Source: Albidovulum sp. (lineage in GTDB: Bacteria > Pseudomonadota > Alphaproteobacteria > Rhodobacterales > Rhodobacteraceae). Taken from it: a DNA stretch of 10,930 nucleotides. How positions within the stretch are numbered: position 1 is the first letter of the stretch; every line of letters starts with the position of its first letter. Below, piece after piece: positions 6,906 to 10,930 of the stretch. The notes below the pieces were generated by a model that made no database searches, was not told where the DNA came from, and saw only the letters and a program-made list of their open reading frames with translations. Where the stretch lies: NCBI GenBank assembly GCA_030837825.1, contig JAUQYB010000023.1:1-10930 (forward strand). The letters are read 5' to 3'. Both the position numbers and the translations under genes were made by a program.

Positions 6906-8561
6906 ATGGCATCCTACCAGTTCGTCTACCACATGGATGGCGTCTCCAAGACCTATCCCGGCGGCAAGAAGGTGTTCGAGAACATCCGCCTGAACTTCCT
7001 GCCGGGCGTCAAGATCGGTGTCGTCGGCGTCAACGGCTCGGGCAAGTCGACGCTCCTGCGCGTCATGGCCGGCCTCGACAAGGACTTCTCCGGCGAGGCC
7101 TGGGCGGCGAAGGGCGCGACCGTCGGCTACCTGCCGCAGGAACCGCAACTCGACCCCGCGCTCAACGTCCGCGGCAACGTGATGGAGGGCGTCAAGGCCA
7201 AGCAGGCCAAGCTCGACCGCTACAACGAGCTTGCCATGAACTATTCCGACGAGACGGCGGAGGAGATGGCCAGGCTCCAGGACGAGATCGACGCCGAAAA
7301 CCTCTGGGACCTCGATTCACAGATCGACGTGGCGATGGAAGCCCTGCGCTGCCCGCCCGACGACGCCGACGTGGAAACCCTGTCGGGGGGCGAACGCCGC
7401 CGCGTGGCGCTCTGCAAGCTGCTGCTCGAAGCGCCCGACATGCTCCTCCTCGACGAACCCACCAACCACCTCGATGCCGAGACCATCGCCTGGCTGCAAA
7501 AGCACCTGATCGAGTACAAGGGCACGATCCTGATCGTCACCCACGACCGCTACTTCCTCGACGACATCACCGGCTGGATCCTCGAACTGGACCGCGGCCG
7601 CGGCATTCCCTACGAGGGCAACTATTCTGCCTGGCTCGAACAGAAGGCAAAGCGCATCGCCCAGGAAGCGCGCGAGGACAAGGCCCGCCAGAAGGTGCTG
7701 GAGAAGGAACTCGAATGGATCCGCGCCGGCGCCAAGGCGCGGCAGGCCAAGCAGAAGGCCCGGATCAACGCCTATGATGAGATGGCGTCGAAATCCGAAC
7801 GCGACAAGATCACCTCGGCCCAGATCGTCATCCCGAACGGCCCCCGCCTCGGCGGCAAGGTGATCGAGGTCGAGGGGCTGAAGAAGCACCTCGGCGACAA
7901 GCAGCTGATCGAGGACCTGTCCTTCGCGCTTCCGCCCGGCGGCATCGTCGGCGTCATCGGCCCGAACGGCGCCGGCAAGACCACGCTCTTCCGCATGCTG
8001 ACCGGGCAGGAAAGACCCGACGCCGGCACCGTCAGCTACGGCGACACGGTGAAGCTTTCCTACGTCGACCAGTCCCGCGACGCGCTGGACGCGAACAAGA
8101 CGGTGTGGGAGGAAATCTCGGGCGGCGCCGAGCAGATCGAGCTTGGCGACGTCACCGTGAACTCCCGCGCCTATTGCTCCTCCTTCAACTTCAAGGGCGG
8201 CGACCAGCAGAAGAAGGTGGGGCTCCTGTCGGGCGGCGAGCGGAACCGCGTCCACATGGCGAAACTCCTGAAATCCGGCGGCAACGTGTTGCTGCTCGAC
8301 GAGCCGACGAACGACCTCGACGTGGAGACCCTCCAGGCGCTGGAGGCCGCCCTCGACGATTTCGCCGGCTGCGCCGTCATCATCTCCCACGACCGCTTCT
8401 TTTTGGATCGGCTCTGCACGCATATTTTGGCGTTTGAAGGCGACGCCCATGTCGAATGGTTCGAGGGCAACTTCGAGGCCTACGAAGAGGACAAGGTGCG
8501 CCGGCTCGGGCCGGATTCAATCGAGCCGAAGCGGGTGAAGTACAAGAAGTTCACGAGGTGA
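6906..8561 (+). CDS. ettA: Energy-dependent translational throttle protein EttA (ABC-F ATPase)
   Basis: This 551-residue ABC-F protein binds the ribosomal E site and gates the first elongation step according to ATP/ADP level. It has no membrane segments. Two ATPase domains are complete: Walker A GVNGSGKST (41-49) and GPNGAGKTT (352-360), signature LSGGE (159-163 and 441-445), Walker B LLLDEPTN near 180-187 and 462-469. An arm-like insertion rich in charged residues (about 88-135) and the Lys/Arg-rich interdomain linker (about 245-305, EWIRAGAKARQAKQKAR) are typical of EttA among the ABC-F branches. Length is near that of E. coli EttA (555). The ATG at 6906 has GAGG at 6895-6898. The last 160 bases change codon style (TTT TTG, ATT TTG GCG TTT) just before the low-GC region. 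The next gene begins 4 bases after the stop. Confidence 0.96.
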   Translation: MASYQFVYHMDGVSKTYPGGKKVFENIRLNFLPGVKIGVVGVNGSGKSTLLRVMAGLDKDFSGEAWAAKGATVGYLPQEPQLDPALNVRGNVMEGVKAKQAKLDRYNELAMNYSDETAEEMARLQDEIDAENLWDLDSQIDVAMEALRCPPDDADVETLSGGERRRVALCKLLLEAPDMLLLDEPTNHLDAETIAWLQKHLIEYKGTILIVTHDRYFLDDITGWILELDRGRGIPYEGNYSAWLEQKAKRIAQEAREDKARQKVLEKELEWIRAGAKARQAKQKARINAYDEMASKSERDKITSAQIVIPNGPRLGGKVIEVEGLKKHLGDKQLIEDLSFALPPGGIVGVIGPNGAGKTTLFRMLTGQERPDAGTVSYGDTVKLSYVDQSRDALDANKTVWEEISGGAEQIELGDVTVNSRAYCSSFNFKGGDQQKKVGLLSGGERNRVHMAKLLKSGGNVLLLDEPTNDLDVETLQALEAALDDFAGCAVIISHDRFFLDRLCTHILAFEGDAHVEWFEGNFEAYEEDKVRRLGPDSIEPKRVKYKKFTR

Positions 8562-8565
8562 GGGG

Positions 8566-9018
8566 ATGAGCTCTTTTATCTGCATTTGTAATCCCGTAAG
8601 GGTTTGGGATTATGCAGGGTTTTTCGCTACCAAGCGCGAAATCGGATACTGGGTATTTCCCAAGTCCACCTTTCGCGAGGTATCTGAGAACGATTCTCTT
8701 TATCTACGAGTGACACAGGCTGATAAACTCCCGGGTGTGTACGCTAAATTCTCCGTTACAGGAAAAAGGACTGGAGTGTGTCCAAAGGAATTCTGGCGAC
8801 CCGGGGCCTATCCGCAAGACCTCCAATACTTGGTGGATTTCGAAGTAAGGGAGTACTTTCCGACGCAACGCGTCACACCAGATGACATGAGGATGGCTGG
8901 CGTCTCAGCAAGTTCTCCATTGCTACGAGTCCCGCAAGCAAAGGCGGCAATAATCGAGTCTCACGACGCTACTATCCTCGAAAATCTGATTGCTCGGCGT
9001 CGCCAAAATAACATATGA
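8566..9018 (+). CDS. EVE/PUA-like domain protein, low GC
   Basis: This 150-residue protein looks like a stand-alone EVE (PUA-superfamily) domain. It opens with FICICNPVRVWDYAGF, continues with a Trp-containing strand (GYWVFPKSTF), then ENDSLYLRVTQADKLPGVYAKFSVTG, which follows the usual EVE pattern of 'GD-hydrophobic strand-G-aromatic-A-strand'. EVE/YTH/ASCH-type domains recognise modified bases in DNA or RNA and often occur in phage-defence or restriction genes. No nuclease or AAA partner domain is present here. Composition is about half GC (57 of 120 bases in 8581-8700) against about two-thirds in ettA, which points to horizontal acquisition. GAGGTG at 8555-8560, inside the end of ettA, serves as ribosome site, so translation may be coupled to ettA. 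The fold call comes from pattern recognition alone. Confidence 0.65.
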   Translation: MSSFICICNPVRVWDYAGFFATKREIGYWVFPKSTFREVSENDSLYLRVTQADKLPGVYAKFSVTGKRTGVCPKEFWRPGAYPQDLQYLVDFEVREYFPTQRVTPDDMRMAGVSASSPLLRVPQAKAAIIESHDATILENLIARRRQNNI

Positions 9019-9045
9019 CGGCTATCAAACTACTGTTATCGGTCG

Positions 9046-9549
9046 CTACGGCATGCAAGAAGTGAAGTCTGGACCGGCGATTTCTCTCAGTCCCTTCATA
9101 TCAAAACTTACGATAGCTCTTTGACTTGCGACGGGCTGCAATTCGATCAAGAGTTGGCTGCCGCCGGCAATATCTCTAATGAACGAAGTTGATCGCTTCT
9201 CGGTGTCACTGAGATCAACGAGATGAAGCGCTCGGCCGGATTCCTGGGGTACTGAATAAACGAAAGCCCTTGGATCGTCATCGACACGATACGAAAATAC
9301 ATGCTCTTCAAGAAAAATGCACCCAGTTGTTCCTAACAGCGCTTGTGGGCCTTTCGGAGAACAATGCAAATATAAGCGCACCTCCGAAACGGTAGATCCA
9401 CAGACCACAGGTGAATTCGCGTCGGTGAAGTATAACTCTGTTTGGTCGTCTGTCATTGGGGAAGTCTGGGTCTGCCTCGACCACTTGGTTGGGGCTTCTG
9501 CGAAGGCAACCTGCGCGATGACCAGTGCTATCGGAAGTACAAGTTTCAT
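9046..9549 (-). CDS. Secreted VasI/TagO-like protein, low GC
   Basis: This 167-residue protein has a Sec signal peptide (MKLVLPIALVIAQVAFA, cut near residue 17), so it should be periplasmic. The mature part carries four cysteines (50, 63, 77, 165), enough for two disulfides. The order of motifs resembles VasI/TagO, a type VI secretion accessory family: KWSRQTQTSPMTD, RLYLHC, FSYRVDDDPR, then a Phe-Asp-x-x-Gly-Leu stretch (SFDMKGLREI) and a final Cys. No type VI gene is in the window, and orphan relatives may have other envelope roles. The start is uncertain: ATG 9579 would add ten residues (MNNESSFVAK) before this signal, and neither has a strong ribosome site. About half GC, like the convergent EVE-like gene, and unlike the surrounding chromosome. 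The 27-base gap to that gene holds no clear terminator. Confidence 0.6.
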   Translation of the reverse strand: MKLVLPIALVIAQVAFAEAPTKWSRQTQTSPMTDDQTELYFTDANSPVVCGSTVSEVRLYLHCSPKGPQALLGTTGCIFLEEHVFSYRVDDDPRAFVYSVPQESGRALHLVDLSDTEKRSTSFIRDIAGGSQLLIELQPVASQRAIVSFDMKGLREIAGPDFTSCMP

Positions 9550-9592
9550 TTTCGCCACAAAGCTGGATTCGTTATTCATCCATGTATCAGTT

Positions 9593-9606
9593 CTGAGCTC
9601 GCGTCG
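9593..9606 (+). repeat. Left copy of a 14-bp direct repeat flanking the REP/RAYT block
   Basis: CTGAGCTCGCGTCG occurs here and again, identically and in the same orientation, at 10078-10091. The two copies enclose all REP hairpins and the RAYT remnant. The copy also lies in the upstream region of the VasI-like gene. Confidence 0.7.
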
Positions 9607-9640
9607 GCAAGCCGTAGCAAGCAAGCCGTAGCAAGCCGTA
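9607..9640 (+). repeat. Three copies of a 10-bp GTA-ended repeat
   Basis: GCAAGCCGTA occurs at 9607-9616, 9621-9630 and 9631-9640. The last two are directly tandem; the first is separated by GCAA. Each unit is followed by G, so each yields a GTAG tetranucleotide (9614-9617, 9628-9631, 9638-9641). The third is the head of the first REP hairpin. This looks like duplication of the flank of a REP. Confidence 0.75.
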
Positions 9641-9661
9641 GGGTGCGTGCTCGCACGCACC
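9638..9661 (+). repeat. REP hairpin 1, GTAG-headed, plus orientation
   Basis: GTAG (9638-9641) is followed by a perfect 9-bp hairpin, GGTGCGTGC / GCACGCACC (9642-9661) with a 2-base loop. The GTAG foot plus GC stem is the standard layout of REP sequences served by RAYT transposases. This copy points opposite to the next two, giving a paired arrangement as in BIMEs. Confidence 0.8.
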
Positions 9662-9698
9662 ATTGCCCGACCCGGACACCTTCCCCCGGGCCACTCTT

Positions 9699-9722
9699 GG
9701 TGCGTGAAATCACGCACCCTAC
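9699..9722 (-). repeat. REP hairpin 2, GTAG-headed, minus orientation
   Basis: GGTGCGTGAAATCACGCACC (9699-9718) is a perfect 9-bp stem with an AA loop, followed by CTAC (9719-9722), which is GTAG on the minus strand. It matches REP 3 over the whole hairpin and foot. It differs from REP 1 only at the loop end. Confidence 0.85.
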
Positions 9723-9744
9723 CCCCGTCCCTTACGCCAACATC

Positions 9745-9768
9745 GGTGCGTGAAATCACGCACCCTAC
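9745..9768 (-). repeat. REP hairpin 3, GTAG-headed, abutting the RAYT stop
   Basis: This copy is identical to REP 2: hairpin 9745-9764 and CTAC 9765-9768. On the minus strand its GTAG supplies the TAG stop codon of the RAYT remnant, so the element and the transposase end are fused. Confidence 0.85.
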
Positions 9769-10044
9769 CATCGCTCCGACGCGATCTCACGATGGATCGA
9801 CGAATACGGCCAATCGTCGGGCCGTTCGACGAACCGTGCTTGACCGGGTTCATGGGGCAATACCGGACATGCGCGGCGAAATCCCCTCGTCCCGAATGTG
9901 ATCGGCTTCGCCGCCGGGGCTCCGCCCGTTCGGTGCTGAAATCGGTCCACCTCGCGGACCAGCAGGTCTGATCCGCGCTCCGCGAGGCAGACCGTGAAGA
10001 ACACGGGGTAGGCCGGGAAGGCGGGGACGCAGGTAGGTCGACAT
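9765..10044 (-). pseudogene. Broken REP-associated tyrosine transposase (RAYT)
   Basis: The minus strand carries recognisable pieces of a RAYT (TnpA_REP, IS200/IS605-like Y1 transposase) in three frames. The start MSTYLRPRLPG is at ATG 10044. A second frame gives VFFTVCLAERGSDLLVREVD. After a gap, a HIRDE piece is followed in the third frame by DFAAHVRYCPMNPVKHG. Then FVERPDDWPYSSIHREIASE runs to a TAG at 9765-9767. About 280 bases remain where an intact gene would have roughly 500-550. The central segment with the HUH metal-binding motif (normally in a LPDHxH context) is missing, perhaps 70 codons. At least three frame changes are seen, including apparent single-base losses near GAGGGGATTTC and CACGGTTCG. 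It cannot encode an active enzyme. Its 3' end is joined to REP 3, as expected for a RAYT with its own REPs. Confidence 0.85.
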
Positions 10045-10077
10045 GGCCCACCCTCGCCCGGACGCGGCTAACGGCAA

Positions 10078-10091
10078 CTGAGCTCGCGTCG
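10078..10091 (+). repeat. Right copy of the 14-bp direct repeat
   Basis: CTGAGCTCGCGTCG is identical to 9593-9606. It lies 34 bases upstream of the RAYT start. The identity stops exactly at both ends: T versus A on the left, G versus C on the right. Confidence 0.7.
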
Positions 10092-10143
10092 CGATCCTGC
10101 CCGCCCGGCGGCGCCCCGTCCCACCATGCCCCCTCCGCCTCAC

Positions 10144-10168
10144 GGAACCGTCACCCGTCACCGGCGTT
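10144..10168 (+). promoter_or_regulatory. Candidate EcfG general-stress promoter
   Basis: GGAAC (10144-10148) and CGTT (10165-10168) are separated by exactly 16 bases. This is the established consensus for sigma-EcfG, the general stress response sigma factor of alphaproteobacteria. The -10 element is 45 bases upstream of the DUF3309 start, leaving room for a short leader with the ribosome site at 10201. DUF3309-type small membrane proteins are plausible stress genes. Confidence 0.6.
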
Positions 10169-10213
10169 TCCCTCTCGTCGCGGCCGTTCGGCCTTCACAG
10201 AAGGGACAGCACC

Positions 10214-10372
10214 ATGACCCTCGGAACCATCCTGATCATCATCCTGATCCTCGCCCTGATCGGCGCCCTGCCGACCTGGGGCTATTCTCGCGGCTGGGGC
10301 TACTATCCGGCAGGCGGACTTGGGCTGGTGCTCGTGATCCTGCTCATTCTCGCCCTGATGGGGCGGGTCTGA
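10214..10372 (+). CDS. DUF3309 family small membrane protein
   Basis: This 52-residue protein has two hydrophobic segments, MTLGTILIIILILALIGALP and a C-terminal GLVLVILLILALMGRV. They are joined by a Trp/Tyr/Gly-rich turn (TWGYSRGWGYYPAGG). This matches the DUF3309 pattern, a family of tiny inner-membrane hairpin proteins of unknown function common in alphaproteobacteria. AAGGGA (10201-10206) is 7 bases before the ATG. It is preceded by a GGAAC-N16-CGTT element, suggesting control by the general stress response. A second small membrane-peptide gene follows after 59 bases, probably on the same transcript. Confidence 0.88.
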   Translation: MTLGTILIIILILALIGALPTWGYSRGWGYYPAGGLGLVLVILLILALMGRV

Positions 10373-10431
10373 CAGGCTCCGCGGAGCCCGCCGCCCGGCC
10401 CGATCCAAGACCACGCATCGCGGAGGACATC

Positions 10432-10509
10432 ATGAAGGGCATCATCGCCTGGCTTCTCGGAGTCCCGATCTTCGTCATCATCCTGCTCTATCTTACCGGC
10501 ATCTTCTGA
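10432..10509 (+). CDS. 25-residue single-span membrane peptide
   Basis: This is a very short gene with product MKGIIAWLLGVPIFVIILLY and then LTGIF. The charge at the N-terminus followed by one continuous hydrophobic segment predicts a single membrane span with almost nothing outside it. The evidence that it is real is the strong GGAGGA ribosome site at 10422-10427, four bases before the ATG, and its position behind the DUF3309 gene on the same strand. I recall similar 'GIIAWLLGVPI' micro-proteins annotated as hypothetical in alphaproteobacteria. Function is unknown; a stress-related membrane role is an inference from the shared upstream promoter. Confidence 0.7.
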   Translation: MKGIIAWLLGVPIFVIILLYLTGIF

Positions 10510-10518
10510 TCCGGAACG

Positions 10519-10533
10519 CCCCGCTCGCCGGGG
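10519..10533 (+). terminator. Short hairpin after the micro-protein pair
   Basis: CCCCG (10519-10523) and CGGGG (10529-10533) form a 5-bp GC stem beginning 10 bases after the micro-protein stop, followed only by TTAA. It may be a weak terminator. Confidence 0.3.
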
Positions 10534-10559
10534 TTAACGGACCCTTGCGGCCGCGTTCG

Positions 10560-10581
10560 CGTCCCGACATCTGTCGGGACG
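10560..10581. repeat. Perfect 10-bp palindrome, possible terminator or operator
   Basis: CGTCCCGACA (10560-10569) and TGTCGGGACG (10572-10581) are exact reverse complements around a TC centre. It lies about 50 bases after the micro-protein gene. There is no T-run on either strand, so a protein-binding site or an mRNA 3' hairpin are both possible. The rest of 10510-10690 shows no convincing gene. Confidence 0.55.
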
Positions 10582-10689
10582 GAAAACCGACGCGGACCCG
10601 ACGCGAGGCGGACGGAAAATGGCGGTCCGAAAGGCGGCTTTCCCGCCGGGCAGGTGTTGACGAACCGGCAATCTCGCCCCGCCAAAAGG

Positions 10690-10720
10690 AAAGGGCGCGT
10701 CCTTCCCGGGCGCGCCCTTT
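10690..10720 (-). terminator. Intrinsic terminator, possibly bidirectional
   Basis: AAAGGGCGCG (10690-10699) and CGCGCCCTTT (10711-10720) form a 10-bp stem with an 11-base loop. It lies 23 bases beyond the stop of the 55-codon minus-strand gene, and the minus strand continues with T-rich TTTCCTTTT. On the plus strand the stem ends in TTTTC, so it could also stop transcription arriving from the micro-protein pair. Confidence 0.8.
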
Positions 10721-10743
10721 TCTGCAAGCGGGGGTGGGGTGGG

Positions 10744-10911
10744 TCAGCCGAAATTGGTCTGGCCGCCAAGCTTGGCGCGGCTCGAGACGAAGGCGAACGG
10801 AACGGCGTGGCGGCCGGCGCGCAGGCCGGCGCGGCCAAGGCGGTCTTCGCCGGAAATGTGCGACAGGGCGTTGGTGCGGCCGAGGCGGGCTTTTTCGATG
10901 AGATCGGTCAT
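10744..10911 (-). CDS. Small basic protein of unknown function (55 residues)
   Basis: The product begins MTDLIEKARLGRTNALSHIS and ends SSRAKLGGQTNFG. It is rich in Arg, Gly and Ala (net positive), with no membrane segment, signal peptide or cysteine. Support for a real gene: an ATG with GGAG seven bases upstream (10919-10922 region), a stop followed 23 bases later by a strong intrinsic terminator, and reading on the strand that the terminator serves. The RAG/RAGRHAVPFAF centre suggests a short conserved protein, but I do not recognise the family. A nucleic-acid or ribosome-binding role would be consistent with its charge and is only an inference. The promoter would lie beyond the right edge. 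Confidence 0.65.
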   Translation of the reverse strand: MTDLIEKARLGRTNALSHISGEDRLGRAGLRAGRHAVPFAFVSSRAKLGGQTNFG

Positions 10912-10930
10912 TTGGGTGCTCCGTGGTGGC

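Noticed and set aside
9607..9768. Repeats that might be a degenerate CRISPR array.
   Set aside because: Units are too short or of mixed orientation, spacers are not uniform in length, and the GTAG-hairpin layout with a RAYT remnant fits REP sequences.
9719..10161. Short minus-strand open frames in the REP/RAYT region as separate genes.
   Set aside because: Each contains one piece of the same RAYT protein in a different frame, so they are fragments of one pseudogene.
10513..10536. A second GGAAC followed by GTT as another EcfG promoter.
   Set aside because: Spacing is 14-15 rather than 16-17, the -10 is not CGTT, the stretch is a GC hairpin and no gene starts downstream on that strand.

Overview
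The window looks like a stretch of an alphaproteobacterial chromosome, most likely family Rhodobacteraceae in the broad sense. The base composition is high-GC (40 of 60 bases in the ettA line 8341-8400). There is a class I lysyl-tRNA synthetase, and several small proteins of types I associate with that group. This placement rests on protein recognition by eye, without a database search.

Region 1 (1-6750) is ordinary core chromosome. It opens with the N-terminus of a minus-strand beta-helix/glycosyl-hydrolase-28-related protein that runs off the left edge. Next comes lysK (minus), divergent from a TerB-like gene across a compact promoter region. A small secreted protein and the FAD enzyme DadA follow on the plus strand. 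DadA converges on the minus-strand pair nadD-dacB, which encode NAD biosynthesis and a Tat-type PBP4 peptidase.

Region 2 (6906-8561) is ettA, the ABC-F translational throttle, divergent from nadD.

Region 3 (8566-10091) is an accessory pocket. Composition falls to about half GC (57 of 120 bases in 8581-8700). It holds an EVE/PUA-like protein gene that starts 4 bases after the ettA stop, and a convergent gene for a secreted, four-cysteine protein resembling VasI/TagO. A cluster of three GTAG-headed REP hairpins and a broken REP-associated tyrosine transposase (RAYT) follow. A perfect 14-bp direct repeat brackets the REP/RAYT block.

Region 4 (10092-10930) returns to high GC. Two tiny membrane-protein genes (a DUF3309 protein and a 25-residue peptide) sit behind a sequence that matches the alphaproteobacterial EcfG general-stress promoter. 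A 55-codon minus-strand gene at the right edge ends at a clear intrinsic terminator.

No rRNA, tRNA or CRISPR array was seen. The parts most worth follow-up are the REP/RAYT remnant, the low-GC EVE plus VasI-like pair, and the stress-promoter-driven micro-protein pair.
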